A stretch of DNA of 64,000 bases, taken from NCBI RefSeq assembly GCF_037975245.1, contig NC_092576.1, forward strand, positions 4,356,001 to 4,420,000, written 5' to 3'. The notes beneath the pieces were generated by a model. That model saw only the letters and a program-made list of their open reading frames with translations. It did no database searches and was not told the DNA's origin. Positions 49,640-61,233 of the stretch are shown piece by piece (position 1 is the first letter of the stretch; each line of letters opens with the position of its first letter). This DNA is from Apostichopus japonicus. Taxonomy: Eukaryota; Echinodermata; Holothuroidea; Aspidochirotida; Stichopodidae. The translations under genes were made by a program, and so were the position numbers.

Positions 49640-50830
49640 CCATCTCCCCTTTTATCATGCCCATACCAAATATTCCCCTATTCTCATCTAAGTATTCCCA
49701 TACCACATACCAGTTATTCCCCTGGCCTGTACCAAGGATAACACATCCCCATATCAAATATTCCCATAGCCCAGACCAAGTATTGCCATAGTCCATAACA
49801 ATAAGTCACAGAGCCATAGCAAGTACTCCACTTCCCCTATACAAAGGACTCCACTTCCCCCATACAAAGGACTCCACTTCCCCCATACAAAGGACTCCAC
49901 TTCCCCTATACAAAGGACTCCACTTCCCCATACCAAGTATTCCCATAGCCCATACATGTTATTCCCCTTGCCTGTACCAAGGATTACACATCCCCATATC
50001 AAATATTCCCATAGCCCATACCAAGTATTGCCATAGTCCATAACAAGTCACGAAGCCATAGCAAGTACTCCACTTACCCCATACAAAGGACTCCACTTCC
50101 CCCATACAAAGGACTCCACTTCCCCTATACAAAGGACTCCACTTCCCCATACCAAGTATTCCCATAGCCCATACATGTTATTCCCCTTGCCTGTACCAAG
50201 AATTACACATCCCCATATCAAATATTCCCATAGCCCATACCAAGTATTGCCATAGTCCATAACAAGTCACAGAGCCATAGCAAGTATTCCACTTCCCCCA
50301 TACAAAGGACTCCACTTCCCCCGTACAAAGGACTCCACTTCCCCTGTACAAAGGACTCCACTTCCATACCAAGTATTCCCATAGCCCATACATGTTATTC
50401 CCCTTGCCTGTACCAAGGATTACACATCCCCATATCAAATATTCCCATAGCCCATACCAAGTATTGCCATAGTCCATAATAATAAGTCACAGAGCCATAG
50501 CAGGTACTCCACTTCCCCTATACAAAGGACTCCACTTCCCCCATACAAAGGACTCCACTTCCCCTGTACAAAGGACTCCACTTCCATACCAAGTATTCCC
50601 ATAGCCCATACATGTTATTCCCCTTGCCTGTACCAAGGATAACACATCCCCATATCAAATATTCCCATAGCCCATACCAAGTATTGCCATAGTCCATAAC
50701 AATAAGTCACAGAGCCATAGCAAGTACTCCACTTCCCCTATACAAAGGACTCCACTTCCCCCATACAAAGGACTCCACTTCCCCATACCAAGTTATTCCA
50801 CTTCCCTGTTTCAAGTATTCCCTGTAGCAA
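49640..50830. repeat. Nested minisatellite with 25-bp and about 220-bp periods
   Basis: The inner unit is ATACAAAGGACTCCACTTCC(CC). These short runs sit inside a larger unit that starts with CCATAACAAGTCACAGAGCC and continues through CCATACCAAGTATTCCCATA, CATGTTATTCCCCTTGCC and ACACATCCCCATATCAAATA. The larger unit repeats about five times (starts near 49792, 50036, 50254, 50473 and 50693). Confidence 0.93.
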
Positions 50831-51218
50831 GTCAAAACCAGAAAGAGTGTCTGATGCACATGGCCCTTGAGCCGGGATCTGGGTTATCTTTTTCTTTAGA
50901 GGGGCCTTAAACAAAGTGTCATTAAAGAAATACATTAAAAACAAAAGGAAAACAAGTTAAATATGGTGTGTTTTCTCTATTAAATTATACTCTCAAATTC
51001 GTATTTCAAATGTAACCAGTTATGTATTCTCTCATCATAAGGAATTGAATCTTTCCCATCCTTTCCCTGTCTGAAATTAGCACTTGCCAGTCATAACATA
51101 CAGGTTTTCCAAGATGGGTGGACAGCAACAGGAAGGCTCCAAAACCTGCAAAGTTTTACAAAATAAAGTTGTTTTTTTTTTCCATGGAGCTGCCACTTTG
51201 CTTTGATAGTCTTTGGTA

Positions 51219-52688
51219 TTATTTAGCGACCGGCTGCGCTATCCTGTGTTTCGCCATGTCTGATTCTATATCGTAAAAAGAGAATTCACTGTATTCATAG
51301 TACTCTGGGACCTGGTAGGTCTTCCCTGAAGAAGCAGAGTCACTTGAAGGGGGAGGCTTCTTATCTGATGACAAAAGAACACAAAGCAAGGATTTCATCA
51401 CAAAGTATAATTAACTTCAATAATAGACCACAAACATTTGCAGTCTTCTTCAACATTATGTGTTGCTTTTCTATCTCACAAATTTCTTTCTTTGCTTTTC
51501 CCAAACTACTGCAAATGTCAAACAGGGAACACAACCACTTTCAGCATTTTTTTTCAGGCCTGCATGCTCAGTTTGTTTTAAATGAACTGATGCTTGACTA
51601 TGTCTTACATTGTTGATTATATGATCCATGGAATTACATACTCCATGAATTACATATTGATAACAGCTTACTTCATTGTCATAGTAACATCTACTACTTT
51701 CATCTTCAAGTAAGTTATCTGTGGATATTTTTTGTGTTATGTTCACTCAAATATCGTTTCACAAATAATTTTTTTTTTTTTTAAACTACTGCATAAAGCA
51801 TTGCACATCAACTCCCTGATCCTTACAAGCCATAAGAATGCTCCATTAAAGATTTAAGTGGACATCTTTAACTTACAGTTAACATTTAGACGATAAGGAC
51901 ATCCTGTCCGACTCCTACCCATTAAAATACTCAGAATTTTTTTTTTTTTTAACTACTGCATAAAGCATTGCACATCAACTCCCTGATCCTTACAAGCCAT
52001 AAGAATGCTCCATTAAAGATTTAAGTGGACATCTTTAACTTACAGTTAACATTAAGACGATTTAAGGACATCCTGTCCGACTCCTACCCCATTAAAATAC
52101 TGAGAATTGTATTTTCTTCATTTTCCTTCTAAACAATTCTACAGTTACAAGTTATTGTACACATACAGTAGCTAACCAACTTACAATTTCCTCCAACATA
52201 TACAGAGTTCTATGGATGGCCTTTCTAAGATAAGAATCAATATCTACTTTACAACATTTTTCGATTACGAGGAAGAACAAATATCACTGTTAGTAAGTTT
52301 CAATATCCCTGATGTTGACTTCATTTACATTGTTCATTGTAAGCTGCTCTTTAAAACAAATTCTTTTGAAGGAATCATGAGGATCCTTTACAAAGTGGTG
52401 GACATGTTATGAATCCTTTGTTAGCAATTCAATTTCCAGCTATTTCAAAACCTTGTGACATTATGAAAATTATGTGCAAGTATTATAAGGCCCATCCATC
52501 CTTACTTTCCAATCCCACCACCCTCCCCCCACGTTCCCAACTTTCACCCCCCCCCACCCTTCCAACCCATAGATCTCCAGTGAAAGAAATATATTACCAG
52601 TTGACTTTGCTGTGGTAGGAGCAGGTTCTTTAGATGTTAATCCTCTCACAAGAATTTGAGCCATAGGTGAAATGGATGGACTTTGAAC
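51219..52688 (-). CDS. NDUFV3: NADH dehydrogenase flavoprotein 3 homologue, C-terminal exons (complex I)
   Basis: Two minus-strand exons fit together: 52688-52598 (91 nt, starts in phase 0) and 51364-51219 (146 nt, ending TAA). They read VQSPSISPMAQILVRGLTSK... and then KKPPPSSDSASSGKTYQVPE, YYEYSEFSFYDIESDMAKHR and IAQPVAK. The last block matches the conserved C-terminus of NDUFV3 (Y..L..HDYS.YTF.DL...L.K.R.PQP), a small accessory subunit on the NADH-binding module of mitochondrial complex I. The N-terminal mitochondrial presequence exon is not established. One candidate is 54445-54366 (KLSRRLFTSTGFATLSFSKY, basic and presequence-like, joining in phase), but its upstream start was not found. 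The gene converges on CWF19L1. Confidence 0.8.
51769..52110. repeat. Direct tandem duplication (about 170 bp x 2) in NDUFV3 intron
   Basis: Two nearly identical copies each start with a T-run, then ACTACTGCATAAAGCATTGC, and end with CATCCTGTCCGACTCCTACC. They differ by only a few bases, so the duplication is recent. Confidence 0.92.
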
Positions 52689-53070
52689 CTAAGACAGAAA
52701 ATAGTGAATGACATATAAACTGAATGGGTTAGGAATGGATACTGCAGATACCTAGAAAAGCTGCACTCACTTACCCACTACAGTACAGGAGTGTTAAACT
52801 GTACTGTAGAGAGCTATTTAAATACATTGAATGACAGTAACATCAGGATATTCTCACAATCTGCCTTAATCTCAACTCTACTAAAGAGGATACTATTCAC
52901 TGCTACATTAAAGTCAATTGCAAGAACAATGAATTTTATAAATTGAGAAAATGGTTCCGATACATAATTTAAGTTTGCATTTTCAGGATATTTTTCGTAA
53001 CAATTCCGAAAGATGATGAAGCATGTAAACATCTACTTGTGCAGTAATGATCAAAAGAGCTGAATATAAT

Positions 53071-53240
53071 GTGTAAAAGTAAGTTGGCCTGACGTTTCGA
53101 TCCTAGCAAGATCTTCTTCATAGGTTAACCCGTCTGTATTCTGTACGTGTTTTTGTCCCTTCTGTTACTGTTACTTGTCATTTAGCCTTTGAAGAAGATC
53201 CTGCTAGGATCGAAACGTCTGGCCAACTTACTTTTACACA
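53071..53240. mobile_element. Foldback element with about 53-bp inverted arms
   Basis: The left arm contains GTGTAAAAGTAAGTTGGCC, ACGTTTCGATCCTAGCA and GATCTTCTTCA. The right arm (53184-53240) is its reverse complement with a few mismatches. A loop of about 60 bases separates them. This is a short foldback or MITE-like element. Confidence 0.85.
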
Positions 53241-56200
53241 TTCTCCTACACAGGCTCTCTAGTGTATAAGCAGTTTGCTAACAGTTATATTTTATTTTTA
53301 TTTGAGCTGAATATACCAATGCATTTCCTATCCTCTGTCAGCTACCAAGAAAAGAAGTGTAGCAATGGTTGAATATTGCCTACTATGTATTTCACAAAGT
53401 GCAAAATCATCAACATAATTTAATTAGTGAGATGTTTTACCTACATAAGTAATGGCAAAATCCAACAGAACTATGGGACAAAGTAAAGTGCTACGTTGTT
53501 TTCGTAGTGTAAAATCTACCTCTGCAAAGACACATTCTGCACAGTAGCATGGTGGGCTCATAATTGATGCACTTAAGGATTTGATCAACGATGTCTATCA
53601 AGGAAAAAACCAAATCACTCAACTGTATGTGTTTTTCATATGTGTAGTTCCTCAGAAATGTTATGATCTCAAAATATTTAAGGTTCTGTGCTTATGCACC
53701 GTACAATTGAGCAGAATTTGACCACAAAATGTCTGCCGTGTCAAGTTCTTTCATACCCCTAAATTGACACATCTTTCGATAAGCTAACTGTACTATAGGC
53801 CTTAGTATACATCCATTGACTTCAGATGCTGATTGTTATGCTCTGAGCCTCTAAGCTCAGACAGGTCAGGTCCCAGAGAGAGGTTTTATCATACTGAGGT
53901 ATTTTTGGTTTCTATTAGGGTGAAAGATTTCCAAATGCAAAAAAAAATGTGCAAAACTGGGGGGAAGGTGTTAAAAGCTTAAAAAATACCACAATTTGGT
54001 CAGCAAATAGCTGAAATGAATTCAAACTCATGAAATATGTAATTCTACTTGACTGCAAAAAGTTTAGGTGGCCTGCTGTATCGTTGCTAGTAATAATTGA
54101 AGATGCGTCAATTACGGGGGTGCGTCAATTATGAAGCTTTTACTATACAGTAGGCTTATATTTTTCCTGAGAAATTGTACCAAGCGTTAACTTCCAGAGA
54201 TTGCCCACAATTTAATTAATGCTTCGTGGAAATAAAATTGTATATATCTGCAGAGACGTAACGGAATGTTATATGTTACATATAGACTGGCCTATTATTA
54301 TTCACTGACTATGGATTAAAATACATTAGCGTTGCAGTATACTCTATAGGCTGGTTAGGCTTCACAGTATATTTACTGAAGGATAGTGTCGCAAAACCAG
54401 TACTTGTGAATAACCTTCGAGACAACTTAGTTACAGTGCAGAACTCTGTAAGAACGGACAGAAAAGGTGGTTCACATTGCTTATGTCTCATATTTTCACA
54501 GGGGAAAAATAAAATCATATTCCTTCAAGTGGTTTGGAAACCTACCAAGCCCATACTCTTTCGGAATAAAGCCATCTCGGCGGTTGTATTTTATGTGTTT
54601 ATATCCAGGCAAAAATTAGTAGAAAGAGCTAAAAGACATAAATAGTCAAGGTTGACCCAGCGTTTTGTATCGGCAATTACATGTTACTCTACAGTAAGAC
54701 TGGCAAATCGACGAGCGTCTCATATCACGCCGTTAGTGTCATATACATCTCCTTTCAACGCACTCGTGATACGCACTCGTGATTTTGACGTAATATCGTC
54801 ATGATTACACGGTCACGATCTCTGTGTAAAGCGACCTGGCTGAGATTGGATCTGTTAATCAGTTTGGTCGGTTCCCAAGTTCTAGCTTGTGGGACTTTTC
54901 TTATAAAGTATCTCCTCGCGTCTCAGTAACTTCTTGGACGTCTTATTCAGGTCTTCCATGCAAAATCAGGCTCGTTCAAAGCCGATCGATCGGTAGAACT
55001 GTTTCTGCTGTAAAAAATACACCCGTAAAGCAATCCTTCCTGAAATTTCCTGTCCTTGTGTTCCAACTAAGTGCAATATTTCTCTATCGATGGTTTCTGC
55101 GCCAAAACTGCTTTGAGGCGATGCTGCTACCATCTTACCTATGTAAGCCAATCTACGTGAAAGTAGATCCTACTTTACCTACGATTGGGGTCAGCAAAAG
55201 ATCCTTAGTTTATTGACCCCAAATTTGGATTGAAACGCGTGACTCGCAAACAATGGAGAGGTGCTGTAATAGAAGTAAGATATAACTGTGAAACTTGAAA
55301 AATAAGGGGTTAATCAACGGTCTAGCGTGCGTTACTCACAGGATTAATGCACGATCGGGGGATAATGCAAGCGATGCACGAGGGCGGAGCCCGAGTGCAT
55401 CCAGCGATAGCATTAACACCCGGAGTGAAACTGTTGAAACTATTGAAACTGATGCCTGGCCCATTACGTTTATTCTTGTAATAATTATTCTTTACCGACA
55501 CTCTTTAGGTGATATTAAACATTAATACGAAACTGTAAATAATTATCAAAACAAGAACAAGCATCCTTCGTGTTATTTATTGTAGTTTCGCAGCAATTAC
55601 TAATCAAACGGGGAAGTTCTTTCTTAATTAGTTTTGTATAGCGTTCTCAATGAGCTTAACCGCTCTGGGTGGGGGGGGGGGGTTATATCTCTCCTTCAAC
55701 TCCATTGTCAGCCAGGGGATTTTTCCATAATTCAATAGTAAGCACAATCATGTGTTAAAGAACTAATTTATATCTGATTTATGGTCTAAATATGCCCTGG
55801 ATACAGCATTTGACCTATGAGCATTGACTATTTGTCTGCGGGTGGACCATCAAATCTCCCATTCAGTATGTATTGACCCAACAACCACACCTCCTCATTA
55901 GAAAATGTTTTAATCCGTGTTAAATACCCATTCATAAAGGCTTTTGCCAGTACCTTACTCAATCGGGTGGTGGGGGGGGGGGGGGATTTGGAATTCACCC
56001 AACCCCTCCCATATATACTTACATTATGTCATTTGATGTCATATGTAAGTCATTGCAGCTTGAAGCAATTGTGATGATACCAAACCATATATAATGTAAA
56101 TATATGTATCTTTAAAGTAAATTAATCATCAAAAAAAAATACGTACGTTTTTTGGTGGACCTTAACTACCCTAACGTTATTTTGACGAGATTTTTTACAG

Positions 56201-57424
56201 ATTGGATTTTTGGACCCTTAAATCCGACTGAGTGAATTAATTGTCCCCGACTGTAGCCTACCCGTCTCTCTAACCCCTGCCCCCATCCCTGACTCGCCCA
56301 TCCCTTATCCCCCCCCCCTTCCTCCACCTCTCTTAATATACCATACTCACCTGCAAGGGAGTTTTTCAGGGAATTAAAACAAATAAGGTACACTCATAAA
56401 GTAGTTTATAACTTAGACGTATTGAGAGGAACACAGATAAACCTTCAAAAAGATATTGGTGTGGAATTATCCTTAAAAAGTCAAACAGTGGATTTTGAAA
56501 GATATCACACCCATATATATATATATATATATATATATACATTCACACACATTGCACGTGCAACCAGGTTGTTATGAAATGTATGGATACTCTTAAAAAC
56601 CATTGTAAAAGTAAAAGACGTGTAGTCTACGGTACCTCACTTCACCCTTTGGAACATACTGACCTTCCTTTGTGTTGAATTAAGTCTCATAAGGAAGTTG
56701 TTGCGTCAATAAATACCCGTCACAATTCATGACGTCATAATAGGTAACTAAATACGGAACCTTTTCGTCACGGTTACCTGACAGCTCCCATTATCCTATC
56801 TCCGGCATGTTTGGTTCAAGTTGATTGCGGTAGTTCCGTGTTCTTGGCAGCATCTTATCGGACTTAATATTTTCAGTTAATATTACTTTACAAAACAACA
56901 AGAAGGGCACTTTATTCGACATTTTCCACGTTACTGAAAGGCTGAGAAGAATGGAAAGTCTGGGGAATTTTCCACTGCAGCACCAAAAATAATCACTGTT
57001 GTGGTTTTTTGTCCTTGTTCTATGTGGCTGCTGTGATGTTTTTGTCGATGTGTTACTACGTTGACTTGTTGTATTGATTTATTCCAAACGCACTGTGATA
57101 CTGTTGGTCTCATATACTATACATAATAGGCGAATTTATATGTCATATTTCATACAAAAAAAGACCTATTTATGTGAAAGTTGGTCACGATAGAGCAGTA
57201 TATATACCAAATTATAAATACTAGTATAACTCTAACTAAATTGTTTATGACATCTATTAGCATGCCAGTTTTGTTTGTGGTGTCTGAGAAGATAATATTC
57301 TTCTACTGAGTTACATGTAAGCAGTCTGTTACACACTATAACAATATATATTATATTACACTAACTACATAAACTACGACAAGAATTTGTATTGCGCTTC
57401 CCACTATCTACCTTTCTCACTTTG

Positions 57425-57665
57425 CCTGCAGTAAGTGTTTCTGTTCTCACTACATATTTCTATACACTGCTTCCAATCTTACTTTGCCTGCACTAAGTGT
57501 TTTTGTTCTCACTACATATTTCTGTACACTGCTTCCAATCTCACTTTGCCTGCAGTAAGTGTTTCTGTTCTCACTACATATTTCTATACACTGCTTCCAA
57601 TCTCACTTTGCCTGCAGTAAGTGTTTCTGTTCTCACTACATATTTCTATACACTGCTTCCAATCT
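57425..57665. repeat. 60-bp minisatellite, four copies
   Basis: Unit: ACTTTGCCTGCAGTAAGTGT, TTCTGTTCTCACTACATATT, TCTATACACTGCTTCCAATC. Each copy includes CTGCAG and GTAAGT, resembling joined acceptor and donor signals. A 61-residue frame through it is a by-product. Confidence 0.95.
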
Positions 57666-57691
57666 AACTATATACCAACTATGATTGACTC

Positions 57692-58360
57692 CAGTGGCGG
57701 CGGAACCGGGGGGCTTGGGGGGCTCAGCCCCCAATGAAAAAGTTGAGGGGGCAAATGCATGATAAGCCCCCCCCCCCAATATTTACCAAGGCTCCGAAAC
57801 GTGCATCTGCCCATTTTTCAATGCATACTTGTCGATCTGTCCGATGCACACGTTTACTATATAGGTGTAATAATTTTAGTAAATGCTGGGGGTACATGCA
57901 TTCGTGACAGTGCTTGGTTCATAGAAATTTGTTGGCAACTGCACATGGTTTTAGAATTACCCATTTGTTGACATTAAGAAATGCTTTCTGTTTTTTCTTA
58001 TGACATTTATTTAATTATTGCATTTAATTGCAAGTAGTAATTTACTACACTCAAAAACGTCTTTGCGAGTACACTACGAATTATAGCTACTCTCTTAAAA
58101 CACCATCGAATATACAAATTGAAATGTTTTTACAGATTTTTACGTGCAATCTGAGAAATTGTAGGCTTGAGACCCATATTTTAGGGCTAGGTATTCGCAG
58201 CATAAAACACTCGGGAAGTGCCGTTTCCGGCCATCTGGGGGTTTGAAAAACCCAAAATTTTCTTGTACGCTCCGCGCCAACCGATGGTGGCGCCCCGCTT
58301 AGATAGTCTCCACACATTAGCCCCCCCCCCCCCAATAATTTTCCCGTTCCGCCGCGCCTG
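57692..58360. mobile_element. hAT-type MITE, 669 bp
   Basis: It starts CAGTGGCGGCGGAACC and ends CCGTTCCGCCGCGCCTG. The flanks are ATTGACTC (57684-57691) and CTTGACTC (58361-58368), an 8-bp duplication with one mismatch. A reverse-strand copy of the shared core lies at about 58190-58312. Short frames inside are non-coding. Confidence 0.9.
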
Positions 58361-61233
58361 CTTGACTCTCCTTGCTCTTAGTATACCTGTTTGTCTCGTT
58401 ACATGAAGCTTGTAAATGTTATTTACTTTAAGATAAATGTCCCTGTTTAATAAACTGTACTAGTTCATTTAAGCCTTTACGTGTAGCATGGGTATAAGAG
58501 AAGGGTGGCTTTTGGCACGGTGGTTATCGAATGTTGCACCTAATGTCAAAAACCTCGTATTATATATTCAAATATTGCATATCATACTGATTATACCCCT
58601 ATGGGTAAGAGTGATCGAAGAAAGGAAAGTAATTCATTCTGAAACATTTTTATATATATCTTTTGTACTGATAAAATTAATTGTTAAGTTTGTCATTTAA
58701 ACCCACCTCAGCAACCAGGCACTACGAAAAGACACTATTCCTCAGTTTGTTACCAGAGGTGAGTCCACTACATGATGGCACCTGCATCTAGTAATTTCAA
58801 ACTGTTAGTTAAACATATCATTTAAAATCATGGCAATTAATGAATTGTAGGCTAGGTAACTAAATTGTTAGAATGGCTTACTCGAAAGGCGTATCAACAG
58901 AACGCGTGAATAACGTGACATTGTATACAGATAAGCCGCTTATACGATGCACTGTAACTATATTATATCATATAACTGCCATGAAGTTCTGCCGACATTG
59001 ATTCTACCTTTCATTTTGACATTTCTTCCAATCCATAATTTACCGGACGAGAAAGTCATCTATATTCTCGCAGTGCAAGTCGAGTGCGAAGTCGCGAAAA
59101 ATAAATACCGAAATCGAAAATATCCTAGGTTTGTTACTTTGGTGTTATAGAATATATTGCATGTAACACGTACTTTTAAACTAGCGGAAGTATGAGCTCA
59201 TACGCATTACATGCATATAATCAAAGCAGCTTACTAACTATATACATATATGTCTACGTGAAGTGCAAACTGGACGTTACATGTGTTCTAACACAGAAAT
59301 GAATCTTGTCCGAACTCATTATTATGGAGTAAGTTAGTCAATTCTCTAGGCTTCATACTTACTATAGAAACGGTTCAAGGCTTGTTTATGTTCTGTAAGT
59401 TATTGTTTTTTATGATTCCATTAGACTATTGTTTTTAATTATGAGTAAATATATCCATGAACCAGCTTCCCATCATATCATGGCCGGGACCAACCAATTG
59501 ATTCTTTAGTTTACACTGACACTGTCATACATACTCGATGTGGAATTTCTGCAGTATACGTTTTACATTAATGAATATATTTCTTGCCGTTTTCTCTCTT
59601 TTCAGGGCAATTATTAAGCTTTCGTTGATGTTCGTTGTGAAGATGACGTGGAATTAGCCAAGGTTCGTTTCGGTCCGTGCTTCCTTAAATAATTAACATA
59701 GTCTACGTCACAAACGAACACGCCCTGGAGATAGAATGAATTAATGAAAACATAGTGATTGTATGGTAAGATGAGCAAAACTGATTATCATTGTAAGGTT
59801 TTAAAACTGAATTTATTTCATTACGTTTGCCTTCCTCCATGAGCGTAGATAACTTTTCTGAGGTGGGGGGGGGGTGCCGAAACCAGTCGGATCAATCGAA
59901 GATGACTTCACATGGGAAGCAGAATCATCTCATGCTACAACACATTCGTCGCTGATATCAATAACCGGATATCCATAATATGGTCAAATCAGTTCCATTT
60001 ATTCTAGTGACTGTTATCAAGAGCCTCTGTAACATCAACAGTCTTCGTGAGACATTGCACGATATTGACAGTGCTGGATATTTCCAATGTACCTTTTCCT
60101 TCTTACACGCATAGGCGTAGGAGCCCAATTTGATGTGGGGTGGGGGTGGGGCTGTAACGACTTGCCCGAAAAATATAACCAAAGTTTTCCGCGGGCTCCA
60201 AGCGCGTTCAACATGTTAAAGTACATATCATATAGGCATGCAACGGTTATTAAATCGCATGCCAATAACATACCATAATTTCCCGTGTTATTACCCTTCC
60301 ATATTAGTTATGATTTTGGGGGGAGTTGTTACAACAATAATAATAGTAAGTTTAACTATTGAAATACACATTGCAATTTATTTTTCAAAAATATTTGGTC
60401 GGGAGGGGGGGGGGGGGAGGTGCTGCAATAGAGTCTAGTTGTTGAGAAGATAATATATTTTTGTTGTGAGCATGGGATAAACCTATTAATAAGACAGGTA
60501 TCATGTATTTATTAAGGAGACACATTATAACAACTATAAACGAGTTCTTGTTTAGATTACAAGTATTGTTGTATGTATTGATCACCAGAATGGCGAATGT
60601 GATGCAAAATTAGTAATTTTCTTGTTGACTCTGATTCCTCTCCGATATAAAAAGGTAGCTATATATATATGTGATGGTAAATCCGTGTGTAAAATTGTAT
60701 GGATATGTAAATGTGGGTCACGTGATGTTGCAAACGAGATAACGTGTATACCAGGTAGGCTAAGTACATTTCTATTGATTCTTGGTTTAGGGACTGTATT
60801 TCAAAGGTCTTTTTACCTATATGGTAACAAGGTTGAGACGTGATAACACACAACTATACAGCCGTTCACTCTGCAAGTTTGCAATCATTAAATGACGTTG
60901 CATGAACAAGGAACTTCCGCAATTGTGTCAGCGCGTTGCGTTGGCTAGCCATTCATTACCAATATACCAAGTAATACATGAAATTAGATCAATACAATAT
61001 TGAACAAGAGCAATATAAGTTGAGATCTAGAAGGAATTTCCGTAATTGTATGATAGTGTTCGTGTACTTGTGCTCCATTGTCGGTAGAATCAAAACTAAT
61101 GTAATAAGTTGTGATTTGAGCTACGTGCAAATTCCCATATCAGTATTCACTACACTTACTTCATGAAAGCAACAAGCTAAGATCACTTCTTCAATAGCAT
61201 ATAGCTTCGTTACAGAACGTATACTAACCTACA

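Larger units (their letters stand above)
48178..51218. other. Intergenic minisatellite-rich region between CWF19L1 and NDUFV3
   Basis: No gene was seen. It is dominated by three tandem-repeat arrays (48728-49040, 49175-49375, 49640-50820) and lies between the 3' ends of two convergent genes. Confidence 0.7.
52689..61233. other. Long stretch with no recognised gene
   Basis: Apart from a possible NDUFV3 presequence exon (54366-54445, minus) and the repeats listed separately, neither strand shows an exon with protein homology. It includes a patch at 55320-55440 with inverted ATGCACGA/CGAGTGCAT-like words, G-runs near 55670 and 55972, and an AT microsatellite near 56512-56539. Confidence 0.5.

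Noticed and set aside
51662-51708. Possible extra NDUFV3 exon (DNLLEDESSRCYYDNE)
   Set aside because: It has AG and GTAAGC borders, but its 47-nt length would shift the frame into the conserved C-terminal exon. The flanking exons join correctly without it.
59600-59670. Exon-like segment after a strong pyrimidine tract and CAG near 59605
   Set aside because: The frame is short and shows no homology to ML or other proteins; it could be a 5' UTR exon, but nothing supports it.
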